A stretch of DNA of 64,000 nt from Novosphingobium naphthalenivorans NBRC 102051 (lineage in GTDB: Bacteria; Pseudomonadota; Alphaproteobacteria; Sphingomonadales; Sphingomonadaceae): NCBI RefSeq assembly GCF_001590985.1, contig NZ_BCTX01000001.1, positions 1-64,000 on the forward strand. The letters run 5' to 3'. A model generated the notes under the pieces. That model did not search any database. It saw nothing but the letters and a program-made list of their open reading frames with translations, and was not told the DNA's origin. Made by a program: the position numbers and the translations under genes. Positions 17,388 through 25,582 of the stretch are shown here, piece after piece. Position 1 is the first letter of the stretch; each line of letters starts with the position of its first letter.

Positions 17388-19706
17388 ATGCGGCAGAAAG
17401 AACTGCGGATCGCGCTGGTTTGCTACGGGGGCGTCAGCCTCGCCGTCTACATGCATGGCGTGACGAAGGAATTGTGGAAGGCGATGCAGGCCAGCCGGGC
17501 CCACTGGTCGGGCGAGCCCGATCCGGCGGGCAGCGCCGGGGTCTATCTGCGCTTGCTGCGACGGCTCGAACAGAGCAGCCATCTAAGGCTGCGCGTGCTG
17601 ACGGACATTGTCGCCGGAGCGTCGGCCGGCGGGATCAATTCGGTGTTTCTCGCACAGGCGATCCACTCCGGGCGGTCGCTGGAGCCGCTCACCGAGCTGT
17701 GGCTGGAAACGGCTGACGTCGACGTCCTGCTCGATCCGGAGGCCCGCCCTTGGTCGCGCGCGGCTAAGTTCTGGGCGAGCCCGCTCGTTTCCTATCTACT
17801 GCACCGGCCCGGCAATGCCGTCAGTGCCAGCGTTGCGCCGGAGACCCGGGCCGAAGTGCGCGAAAAGCTCTCGCGGCTGATCCGCTCGCGCTGGTTCGAG
17901 CCGCCGTTCAGCGGCATCGGCTTCTCGCGCCTGCTGTGCCGCGCGATGATGGCGATGGAAAACACGCCGGCGGGGCGTCCACTGCTGCCGGAGCGCCATC
18001 CGCTCGACCTCTTCGTGACCGCCACCGATTTCAAGGGGCATCTGGAGACGCTGCACCTCCATTCCCCCGAACTGGTGCTGGAGAGCGAACACCGCCTCAC
18101 GATCGATTTTCACGCGAAAGCGCCCGCCGAAGGCGGCCACACGCTGGCGCCGATCCCCGAACTCGTCTTTGCCGCGCGCTCCACCGCCAGTTTTCCCGGT
18201 GCTTTCCCGCCGATGCAAGTGGCTGAAATCGACCGGCTCATGCGCGAAAAGCAAGGCGTATGGCCGGAACGGGACGCCTTCCTGCACCGCATCATGCCGA
18301 CGCACATGCGGCGCGGCGACATCGATTCCGTCTCGCTGATCGACGGGTCGGTGCTGGTCAATGCGCCGTTTGCCGATGCCATGTCGGTCCTGCGCGACCG
18401 CCCGGCCGCGCGCGAAGTCGATCGCCGCTTCGTCTATATCGATCCCACTCCGGATCCGGTCGGCCCCGCCGCCCGCAGCGACAAACGGGCGCCCGGGTTC
18501 TTTCCGGTCATCTTCGGATCGTTGTCTTCGATTCCGCGCGAACAGCCGATCCGCGACAACCTCGAAGCGCTCGAACGCGATTCGCGCGAAAAGCGCGCGC
18601 TGCGCGATGTCGTGCGGGCGCTGCGGCCGGAAATCGAGGAAACGGTGGAGAAGCTGTTCGGCCATACCCTGTTTCTCAGCCGCCCCACGCCCAAGCGCCT
18701 GGCGGCCTGGCGGATACGCGCGCAGCTGGCAGCCTTCGATCAGGCCGGTTTTGCCTATCACGGCTATGCCCAGATCAAGTTCAGCGGCATCGTCGCTACG
18801 CTCGGACGTCTGATTTTCGAAGCAGCACCGGAACTGGAACTGCCCAATGCCGCCGCGATCCGCGAACGCCTCTTCGCCCATCTCGACGAGATCGGCATCG
18901 ACCGCATGAAAGTGCTGCGGGATACCAAGTCACCCGCGATGATCGCCTTTTTCCGCACCCATGACCTCGCCTTCCGCATCCGCCGCCTGCGCCTGCTCGC
19001 GCGGCGGGTGACGCAGGAATGGGAAAGCGAGATCGACGTGACCGAGCAGGACCGGGACGATGCCCGCACCGCGATCTACAAGGCGCTCGCGCTCTATATC
19101 GATCGCGAGCCGGTGGATGCTCTGGGCGAAGAGTTTCCGGCTCTGGCGCGCGCGTTCTTCGAGGACCCGCAATCCGCGCTCGACCATATCGCCCGGCGGC
19201 ACGGGCTGATGGAAACCGACAACCGGGTCGATGAATTGCTGGCGGACGCGCTGGCAGCGATGCCTCATGCCCTGCGACGGCGGATGCTGCTCGCCTACCT
19301 CGGCTTCCCGTTCTACGATACCGTGACCCTGCCGCTGCTGCGCGGCGAGGGCCTGACCGAATTCGATCCGGTACTGGTTGACCGCATCTCGCCGGACGAC
19401 TGCAATGCCATCCGCCACGGCGGGGCGGGCCAGTCCTTGCGCGGCACCGAGTTCTACAACTTCGGTGCATTCTTCAGCCGTGCCTACCGCGAGAACGATT
19501 ACCTCTGGGGCCGCCTCCACGGCGCCGAACGGCTGATCGACCTGATCGCCTCCACCCTCGGCGCGGAACAGGCCCTGCCGCTACGCGACATGCAGCAGTT
19601 CCGCCGCGAGGCTTTCCTGGCCATCCTCGACGAAGAACAGGGCCGGCTTAAGGCGGATCCCGGCCTGATCGAAGGCATCCGGCGCGAGGTCATGGCCGTG
19701 GGCTAG
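17388..19706 (+). CDS. Patatin-like phospholipase family protein (long DUF3376-type)
   Basis: This 772-residue protein has an N-terminal patatin domain. The Gly-rich start VCYGGVSLAVYMHG, the nucleophile Ser79 in GASAGG and the catalytic Asp319 in IDGS are all present, the last replacing the usual DGG. A long helical region (about 400-772) follows, of the kind annotated DUF3376 in actinobacterial and sphingomonad proteins. There is no signal peptide. The likely activity is hydrolysis of lipid ester bonds; the substrate and the role of the C-terminal half are unknown. It stands alone. Confidence 0.82.
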   Translation: MRQKELRIALVCYGGVSLAVYMHGVTKELWKAMQASRAHWSGEPDPAGSAGVYLRLLRRLEQSSHLRLRVLTDIVAGASAGGINSVFLAQAIHSGRSLEPLTELWLETADVDVLLDPEARPWSRAAKFWASPLVSYLLHRPGNAVSASVAPETRAEVREKLSRLIRSRWFEPPFSGIGFSRLLCRAMMAMENTPAGRPLLPERHPLDLFVTATDFKGHLETLHLHSPELVLESEHRLTIDFHAKAPAEGGHTLAPIPELVFAARSTASFPGAFPPMQVAEIDRLMREKQGVWPERDAFLHRIMPTHMRRGDIDSVSLIDGSVLVNAPFADAMSVLRDRPAAREVDRRFVYIDPTPDPVGPAARSDKRAPGFFPVIFGSLSSIPREQPIRDNLEALERDSREKRALRDVVRALRPEIEETVEKLFGHTLFLSRPTPKRLAAWRIRAQLAAFDQAGFAYHGYAQIKFSGIVATLGRLIFEAAPELELPNAAAIRERLFAHLDEIGIDRMKVLRDTKSPAMIAFFRTHDLAFRIRRLRLLARRVTQEWESEIDVTEQDRDDARTAIYKALALYIDREPVDALGEEFPALARAFFEDPQSALDHIARRHGLMETDNRVDELLADALAAMPHALRRRMLLAYLGFPFYDTVTLPLLRGEGLTEFDPVLVDRISPDDCNAIRHGGAGQSLRGTEFYNFGAFFSRAYRENDYLWGRLHGAERLIDLIASTLGAEQALPLRDMQQFRREAFLAILDEEQGRLKADPGLIEGIRREVMAVG

Positions 19707-19831
19707 GCTGCGCGGATAAATTCCGACCGAAGTGGACGGCTGTTATCGGGAAGCGTCACGAGTGGGGCGAACGGCGGGAAAGTCGGGGGGAGCGGACCTT
19801 CGCGCGAACGACAATTTCCAAACGATTGCGA

Positions 19832-20263
19832 TCACAATGTTCCGTCGCACTCAACCGAAGTAATGGTCTTTGTCTCGGTATCGTAGGAGAGATTGATGAG
19901 ACCGCAGCCACCATCGGTCATATCAACAAGGACGGATGGGCTATCTAGCCAACGCCGTTCGTCCTTTGCCATTCCGGAGGGCGGCGGACACAGATAAGCA
20001 ATTTGACCGTTCCAGAGACCGTAACTTTTCGCTTCTTCACATGTTTTTACGTCTGGTTTCGGGTCTGGCAAAAAGTATCGAGCCTCGATGGTATGGGGCA
20101 GCGAGTAGGCATACGTCCTCGCATAACTCGTCAAAGGTTCAGCACCTTTGGGAAGACGGACTTTCCGCTCGATCTCATCCATGGTCTGTTGGCGATGACG
20201 CTGCTCAGTCGATGAGCACCCAGCGATTGACGCAACTATCATGGCGAGAAGGAGTGGTCTCAT
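19832..20263 (-). CDS. Small predicted lipoprotein, unrecognised family
   Basis: This 143-residue protein has a lipoprotein signal peptide, MRPLLLAMIVASIAGC, with lipid-bearing Cys16, followed by a polar Gln/Arg-rich stretch and a Cys-containing domain with four further cysteines. I do not recognise a family. By hand count, three 60-base lines in and around the gene are 47-50% G+C, whereas a line of the neighbouring patatin gene is about 70%. This suggests a recently acquired or lineage-specific gene. The signal peptide and open frame make it a real gene candidate. Confidence 0.65.
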   Translation of the reverse strand: MRPLLLAMIVASIAGCSSTEQRHRQQTMDEIERKVRLPKGAEPLTSYARTYAYSLPHTIEARYFLPDPKPDVKTCEEAKSYGLWNGQIAYLCPPPSGMAKDERRWLDSPSVLVDMTDGGCGLINLSYDTETKTITSVECDGTL

Positions 20264-20449
20264 TGGGAAAGACTACCAATTGAGATTATGTCCGCAAAGT
20301 CGGCGTATCCGGAAAGTCTGTTTCTACGAAAAAATGGCGGATAGCTGACGCTCCCGCCACGGCAATGTTTGACGGTGATCAAGGCATGCAGCGCGGTTTC
20401 GTGGTTGGTCGGAAGCGGGTGATAGGGAGTCTTGTCGAAGGAAGCTGCC

Positions 20450-20968
20450 ATGAAGGCGTTTCGAACCTACCACCTGCTTTTTGTATTGGCTGTCCTCGTT
20501 GCCTATTTCACAGCCGAAGGCATGGCCATCACCCACGCATGGGCGGGATATCTTGTTGCAGCCTTCCTCGCGCTGCGCGGATTGCTCGGACTGCTGAAAG
20601 CCAGCGGCTTTGCGTGGACCCGGCTCATGCCGTTGGGATCGTCTGCTCTTACCCACGCGCTGACGCTGGCGCTGTTCCTGTGCATCGCCGGCGTCACGGC
20701 AACCGGGATCGTCATGGACAAGGGCGTGAGCTTGTCCAGCACGCCGACTTTTCAGATCAGCCGAGAGGATCGGGATGAAAGCGAAGGACGTGGGCGCACC
20801 TTTGGCACCGGCGAGCGTCATGAACGAGAAAGCGCCGTGAACGCAGTGCACGAGGCACTCGGCAACATTCTGCTGCCGCTCGCCATCGTGCATGTGATCT
20901 ATTTACTGCTGTTCCGCCTCGACATGGCGCGCTTCATGCTGTTCGTGCCGCGCAAGGCCCTGCGGTAG
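20450..20968 (+). CDS. Cytochrome b561-type membrane protein
   Basis: This 172-residue protein has four hydrophobic helices bearing histidines suited to bind two b hemes: His8, His29, His69, His134 and His148. The helix wording THAWAGYLVAAFLALRGLLG and HEALGNILLPLAIVHVIYLL resembles the cytochrome b561/hydrogenase b-type family (COG3658-like). A polar loop of about 35 residues (about 97-131) separates helices 3 and 4. The ATG at 20450 follows AAGGAAG. The electron partner is unknown. It converges on dnaJ. Confidence 0.78.
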   Translation: MKAFRTYHLLFVLAVLVAYFTAEGMAITHAWAGYLVAAFLALRGLLGLLKASGFAWTRLMPLGSSALTHALTLALFLCIAGVTATGIVMDKGVSLSSTPTFQISREDRDESEGRGRTFGTGERHERESAVNAVHEALGNILLPLAIVHVIYLLLFRLDMARFMLFVPRKALR

Positions 20969-20983
20969 AGACCGCCGGAGCGG

Positions 20984-21006
20984 TGCCCCTCACCATGAGA
21001 GGGGCA
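20984..21006. terminator. Hairpin between the cytochrome b561-type gene and dnaJ
   Basis: TGCCCCTC (20984-20991) pairs with GAGGGGCA (20999-21006) across a 7-base loop. The dnaJ stop codon begins at the next base. There is no T-run, so it is a weak or RNA-stabilising end. Confidence 0.5.
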
Positions 21007-22146
21007 TCACTCCGTCAGGTCGTTCCAGGCATCCTTGATACGGTCGAAGAAGCCCTTCGACTGCGGGCATTCCTCGCCGGTCTCGGTTTCCTGCAACTCG
21101 CGCAGCAATTCCTTCTGGCGCACGGAAAGCTTGGTGGGCGTTTCCACCGTGATCTCGATCACGAGATCGCCGCGTCCCCTGCCTTGCAGTACTGGCATAC
21201 CGGCACCGCGCTTGCGCAACTGCTTGCCCGACTGGATGCCAGCCGGAATGTCGAGCGCAATCATCTCGCCGTCGATGCCCGGGATCTCGATCGAACCGCC
21301 AAGCGCCGCCGTCGTGAACGTGATCGGCACGCGCGTGAGCAGCGTCGTCCCGTCGCGTTCGAACACCTTGTGCCGCTTGACGTGCAGGAAGATGTACAAA
21401 TCGCCCGGAGGTGCGCCGAACGGGCCAGCCTCGCCCTTGCCGGACAAGCGGATGCGCGTGCCGGAATCGACGCCCGGCGGAATGTCCACCTGCAGCGTCT
21501 GCGGCATGTCGACACGGCCTTCACCGCGGCAGGAACGGCACGGCTTTTCGATCACTTCGCCCCGGCCATGACAGGTCGGGCACGGACGTTCGACGACAAA
21601 GAAACCCTGCTGGGCGCGAACCTTGCCGTGGCCCGCGCACATCTGGCAGGTGCGCTTGCTCGTCCCCGGCTCGGCGCCGGAGCCCGAACAGGGTTCGCAA
21701 GTCTGCGAGACTTCAATGGTGATCTCGGTCTGCTTGCCACGGAACGCCTCGTCGAGGCCGACTTCCATGTCATAGCGCAGATCGGCACCGCGCCGGGCCT
21801 GCTGCCGTCCCCCGGCACCGCCGCCAAAGGCGCTGCCGAAGATGGATTCGAAAATATCGCCGATGTCGCCGAATTCGGCGCCCATCCCGCCCGGACCGCC
21901 TCCGCCCATGCCCTGCTGGAACGCGGCATGGCCATACTGGTCGTAAGCAGCCCGCTTCTGCGGGTCCTTGAGGCAATCATAAGCCTCGTTGATCTGCTTG
22001 AAGCGCGCTTCGGAATCCGCGCACCCGGGGTTCTTGTCCGGATGATAGCGCATGGCGAGCTTGCGGTAAGCCGACTTCAGCGTCTTGTCGTCGGCGTCGC
22101 GCGAAACTTCGAGCAGTTCGTAGTAGTCTATCTCGGTAGCTGACAC
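21007..22146 (-). CDS. dnaJ: Chaperone protein DnaJ
   Basis: This 379-residue Hsp40 stimulates DnaK ATPase and delivers substrates. The J domain carries His35-Pro36-Asp37. A Gly/Phe-rich segment (about 75-110) is followed by four CxxCxGxG-type zinc repeats (about 145-205) and the C-terminal substrate domains. The start is GTG preceded by GGGGGA. It follows dnaK on the same strand, with a strong hairpin in the 77-base spacer. Confidence 0.97.
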   Translation of the reverse strand: MSATEIDYYELLEVSRDADDKTLKSAYRKLAMRYHPDKNPGCADSEARFKQINEAYDCLKDPQKRAAYDQYGHAAFQQGMGGGGPGGMGAEFGDIGDIFESIFGSAFGGGAGGRQQARRGADLRYDMEVGLDEAFRGKQTEITIEVSQTCEPCSGSGAEPGTSKRTCQMCAGHGKVRAQQGFFVVERPCPTCHGRGEVIEKPCRSCRGEGRVDMPQTLQVDIPPGVDSGTRIRLSGKGEAGPFGAPPGDLYIFLHVKRHKVFERDGTTLLTRVPITFTTAALGGSIEIPGIDGEMIALDIPAGIQSGKQLRKRGAGMPVLQGRGRGDLVIEITVETPTKLSVRQKELLRELQETETGEECPQSKGFFDRIKDAWNDLTE

Positions 22147-22170
22147 GGTATATCCCCCGCAGATAACCTA

Positions 22171-22203
22171 ACCGCCACCGGCGCGGTTTGCACCGGTGGC
22201 GGT
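22171..22203 (-). promoter_or_regulatory. Strong intercistronic hairpin between dnaK and dnaJ
   Basis: ACCGCCACCGG (22171-22181) pairs perfectly with CCGGTGGCGGT (22193-22203), an 11-bp stem with an 11-base loop. No T-run follows on the minus strand. It probably stabilises the dnaK message end or attenuates readthrough into dnaJ. Confidence 0.6.
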
Positions 22204-22223
22204 CATGGTTTTCATCAGGACGT

Positions 22224-24134
22224 TCAGCCCTTGTTTTCGTCGACTTCCGAGAACTCGGCGTCGACCACGTCTTCGTCGCCAGCCGGTGCCTCGGCGCCCG
22301 GAGCAGCAGCAGAAGCCTGCTCCTTCTCGTAGATCGCCTGGCCCATCTTCATGGCCACCTGGGTCAGTTCCTGCGCCTTGGCGTTGATCGCCTCGGCATC
22401 GCCGCCTTCGAGCGCGGTCTTGGTCGCGGCGATCGCGGCCTCGACTTCACCCTTGAGCGAAGCGTCGATCTTGTCGCCGTTCTCGGCCAGCTGCTGCTCG
22501 GTCGCGTGGACGAGGCTGTCGGCGTTGTTGCGAGCCTCGGCGGCTTCGCGGCGCTTCTTGTCCTCTTCGGCGAACTTCTCGGCATCCTTGACCATCTGGT
22601 CGATGTCGGAGTCCGAAAGACCGCCCGACGCCTGGATGCGGATCTGCTGCTCCTTGCCGGTGCCCTTGTCCTTGGCCGACACGTTGACGATGCCGTTCGC
22701 GTCGATGTCGAAGGTCACTTCGATCTGCGGCACGCCGCGGCGCGCCGGCGGAATGCCGACGAGGTCGAACTGGCCGAGGAGCTTGTTGTCCTGCGCCATC
22801 TCGCGCTCGCCCTGGAACACGCGGATCGTCACCGCCTGCTGGTTGTCCTCGGCGGTCGAGTAGACCTGGCTCTTCTTGGTCGGGATCGTCGTGTTGCGGT
22901 CGATCATCTTGGTCATGATGCCGCCCAGCGTCTCGATGCCCAGCGACAGCGGGGTCACGTCGAGCAGCAGCACATCCTTGACGTCGCCCTGAAGCACGCC
23001 GGCCTGGATCGCGGCGCCCATGGCCACGACTTCGTCCGGGTTCACGCCGGTGTGCGGTTCCTTGCCGAAGAATTCCTTCACGACTTCGCGGACCTTGGGC
23101 ATGCGGGTCATGCCGCCCACGAGGACCACTTCATCGACTTCAGCAGCGGTCACGCCGGCATCGGCGAGCGCCTTGCGGCAGGGCTCGATTGTGCGCTTGA
23201 TGAGGTCGGCGACCATCTTTTCCAGGTCCGAACGAGTGACCGTCTCGACCAGGTGAAGCGGGGTCGTCGCGCCGCCTTCCATGCGCGCGGTGATGAAGGG
23301 CAGGTTGATCTCGGTCGAAGCGGTGCTCGACAGTTCGATCTTCGCCTTCTCGGCCGCTTCCTTCAGGCGCTGCAAAGCAAGTTTGTCGGTGCGGAGATCC
23401 ATGTTCTCCTTGGCCTTGAACTTGTCCGCCAGCCATTCGACCAACTTGGTGTCGAAGTCCTCGCCGCCCAGGAAGGTGTCGCCGTTGGTCGACTTCACTT
23501 CGAACACGCCGTCGCCGATCTCCAGGATCGAGACGTCGAAGGTGCCGCCGCCAAGGTCATAGACCGCGATGGTCTTGCCGTCCTGCTTCTCAAGGCCATA
23601 GGCCAGAGCAGCCGCGGTCGGCTCGTTGATGATGCGCAGCACTTCAAGGCCCGCGATCTGGCCGGCATCCTTGGTCGCCTGGCGCTGCGCGTCGTTGAAG
23701 TAGGCCGGGACGGTGATGACCGCCTGCGTCACGGTTTCGCCCAGATAGCTCTCGGCGGTTTCCTTCATCTTCTGCAGGATGAAAGCCGAGATCTGCGACG
23801 GGCTGTAGTCTTCACCGCCCGCATTGACCCAAGCGTCGCCGTTCTTGCCCTTCACGATGGTGTAGGGGACCAGTTCGGTGTCCTTCTTGGTCACCGGGTC
23901 GTCGAAGCGGCGGCCGATAAGGCGCTTCACTGCGAAGATCGTGTTGTCGCCGTTGGTCACGGCCTGGCGCTTCGCGGGCTGGCCGATCAGGCGCTCACCA
24001 TCCTTGGTGAAAGCCACGATCGACGGCGTCGTGCGCGCGCCTTCCGAATTTTCGATAACCTTGGGCTTGCCGCCGTCCATCACGGAGACACAGCTGTTGG
24101 TGGTGCCAAGGTCGATACCGATTACTTTTGCCAT
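22224..24134 (-). CDS. dnaK: Molecular chaperone DnaK (Hsp70)
   Basis: This 636-residue ATP-dependent chaperone begins with [14 protein letters not shown]. The nucleotide-binding domain spans about 1-385, the substrate-binding domain about 390-505, and a helical lid follows with a short acidic tail ending ENKG. Length and motifs are canonical. A heat-shock-type promoter lies about 105 bases upstream. dnaJ follows in the same operon, while grpE lies 3 kb away with hrcA. Confidence 0.98.
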   Translation of the reverse strand: MAKVIGIDLGTTNSCVSVMDGGKPKVIENSEGARTTPSIVAFTKDGERLIGQPAKRQAVTNGDNTIFAVKRLIGRRFDDPVTKKDTELVPYTIVKGKNGDAWVNAGGEDYSPSQISAFILQKMKETAESYLGETVTQAVITVPAYFNDAQRQATKDAGQIAGLEVLRIINEPTAAALAYGLEKQDGKTIAVYDLGGGTFDVSILEIGDGVFEVKSTNGDTFLGGEDFDTKLVEWLADKFKAKENMDLRTDKLALQRLKEAAEKAKIELSSTASTEINLPFITARMEGGATTPLHLVETVTRSDLEKMVADLIKRTIEPCRKALADAGVTAAEVDEVVLVGGMTRMPKVREVVKEFFGKEPHTGVNPDEVVAMGAAIQAGVLQGDVKDVLLLDVTPLSLGIETLGGIMTKMIDRNTTIPTKKSQVYSTAEDNQQAVTIRVFQGEREMAQDNKLLGQFDLVGIPPARRGVPQIEVTFDIDANGIVNVSAKDKGTGKEQQIRIQASGGLSDSDIDQMVKDAEKFAEEDKKRREAAEARNNADSLVHATEQQLAENGDKIDASLKGEVEAAIAATKTALEGGDAEAINAKAQELTQVAMKMGQAIYEKEQASAAAPGAEAPAGDEDVVDAEFSEVDENKG

Positions 24135-24237
24135 TTACCCCATTCCTCACGTCAGTGGTTGACACCGCGCGGATCACCTCCCTCGAAAGGCAAGGCGGCT
24201 TGCGCAGCTCGATGACGTTCCAAGTCGTCGGAGGGCG

Positions 24238-24265
24238 ATATAGGAGTGGTTTTGCTTGGAACAAG
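24238..24265 (-). promoter_or_regulatory. RpoH (sigma-32) type promoter of dnaK
   Basis: On the minus strand CTTG (24265-24262) and CCTATAT (24244-24238) are separated by exactly 17 bases, fitting the alphaproteobacterial RpoH pattern CTTG-N17-CYTATNT. Transcription would start near 24231, giving a leader of roughly 100 bases before the dnaK ATG. Confidence 0.75.
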
Positions 24266-24327
24266 AGCGCCAAGGTGGCATTAGGTGCGCGATTTTTCAC
24301 AAGGCTCGAAACTGGGATATTCCACCC

Positions 24328-24858
24328 GTGAAACCGTTCAGCACATTCGCTTTTCTTTGCACCGCCGCCGCCTTCGCCACACTGGCCGGTTGCCAGCAGG
24401 CTGCCGCGCCCTCGCCTGAGGAGACTGCGTCCGAAGCCGCCGGCCCCGATGCAAGGCCCGGCATAGCGGCAAGCGACGGGCGCCTTGTCCTGCCGGTTGT
24501 GGCGGGCCGTCCGGCCGCCATCTACTTCTCGGTCCGCAATGACGGTGCCGCTGCCGCCACGCTTGCCGGCGTCCATGTCGCCGGCGCGGGCAAGGCCGAA
24601 ATGCACAAGACCGAGGGCGGAACCATGAGCCCGGTCGACTCCGTCGAAATCGCGCCCGGCACGACGATCGACTTTGCCCCCGGCGGCTACCACGTGATGG
24701 GGTTCGATCTTTCGGACAGCCTGAAGACAGGCGAGACCACCGAACTCACGCTGACCTTCTCCGATGGTGACAAGGTCTCGATGCCGTTGCGGATCGAAAA
24801 GATGGGCGATGACATGCGCGGCCATGACGATCACGGCATGGAAGGAATGGCCCACTGA
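24328..24858 (+). CDS. PCu(A)C-type copper chaperone lipoprotein
   Basis: This 176-residue periplasmic protein has a lipobox ending at Cys22 (ATLAGC). The PCu(A)C copper site is visible: Met92-His93, Met100 and the H-x-M pair His122/Met124 in PGGYHVMG. A Met/His-rich tail (MGDDMRGHDDHGMEGMAH) may add copper sites. Such proteins deliver copper to cytochrome oxidase Cu(A) centres. The start is GTG at 24328, where the signal peptide begins. It is divergent from dnaK and its stop overlaps the probable CTG start of the next gene. Confidence 0.9.
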   Translation: MKPFSTFAFLCTAAAFATLAGCQQAAAPSPEETASEAAGPDARPGIAASDGRLVLPVVAGRPAAIYFSVRNDGAAAATLAGVHVAGAGKAEMHKTEGGTMSPVDSVEIAPGTTIDFAPGGYHVMGFDLSDSLKTGETTELTLTFSDGDKVSMPLRIEKMGDDMRGHDDHGMEGMAH

Positions 24859-25355
24859 CGGCGCTGCCCGACCGGCACACTTGCCGGCCGGGCGCCGAGC
24901 GGCCGCTGACGGCCGGCGAAACGCATCTGGTCCGCTCCGTTTTCGGACCGGCGATTGACTGTGGCCCGGTGCGGGTGCGCCGGCAGCGGTGGTTTCCGTT
25001 TCAGCCTGTCAGCACTGTCATGGCGCCTTGCGGCCATCTCCACTTTCACCCCCGCGCCGAAAGCTATTGCGACGATTTCTCGCAAAGCGCTCCCGGAATG
25101 CAGGGGCTGTTCGTCCATGAAATGACTCACGTCTGGCAGGCCCAGACCAAGGGGCGCTGGTATCTGCCCCTCATGCGCCATCCCTTCTGCCGCTATGACT
25201 ACGACCTGCAGCCGGGCTGGAAGCTGGAACGCTACGGCATAGAGCAGCAGGCGGAAATCGTGCGGCACGTCTTTCTGCTGTCTCGCGGATATACGGTTCC
25301 CGGCGCGCAGGCCCTGGAACACTATCGCGGGGTGCTGCCCTTTCACCCCGCATAA
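24855..25355 (+). CDS. HExxH protein, probably starting at a CTG codon
   Basis: I know relatives only as vgr-related or hypothetical sphingomonad proteins. The HEMTHVWQ segment looks like a zinc metallopeptidase active site, followed by WYLPLMRHPFCRYDY and QQAEIVRH. No ATG, GTG or TTG exists in frame between the stop at 24825 and a GTG at 24969, yet codons 24897-24968 read ERPLTAGETHLVRSVFG, which looks like true N-terminal sequence. CTG at 24855 has GGAAGGA eight bases upstream and overlaps the TGA of the copper chaperone gene (CTGA). If GTG 24969 were used the product would be 128 residues. Confidence 0.7.
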   Translation: MTALPDRHTCRPGAERPLTAGETHLVRSVFGPAIDCGPVRVRRQRWFPFQPVSTVMAPCGHLHFHPRAESYCDDFSQSAPGMQGLFVHEMTHVWQAQTKGRWYLPLMRHPFCRYDYDLQPGWKLERYGIEQQAEIVRHVFLLSRGYTVPGAQALEHYRGVLPFHPA

Positions 25356-25403
25356 GCGAGGCATCGGCCTTTCAGTCTGAAACAGAAACAGGTGCTGGAT
25401 CTC

Positions 25404-25440
25404 CACGCCGCGGCTTCGATCGCGGCTTCTCGGCGGCGTG
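25404..25440. other. Inverted repeat downstream of the HExxH gene
   Basis: CACGCCGC (25404-25411) is the reverse complement of GCGGCGTG (25433-25440). A T-run follows 12 bases later at 25453. A second hairpin, AAGCCGCG/CGCGGCTT around ATCG, is at 25465-25484. They may end the upstream transcript. Confidence 0.35.
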
Positions 25441-25582
25441 CCTTCCCGGCCCTTTTTCAACCAAAAGCCGCGATCGCGCGGCTTGCCCGGAATTACGTAC
25501 TTCGCACATGCTTCGGGGGACCATCGATTTAAGGAACAAACGTTATCATCGAGGTTGGAGAGAAACTCGCGCGAGGCGTTCG

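Noticed and set aside
22188-24215. A 675-codon open frame antisense to dnaK
   Set aside because: It is a codon-bias shadow of dnaK. Antisense dnaK frames are a known source of false annotations.
25530-25560. EcfG-type promoter before the chemotaxis receptor gene
   Set aside because: GGAAC is present but no CGTT lies 16-17 bases downstream, so the second box fails.
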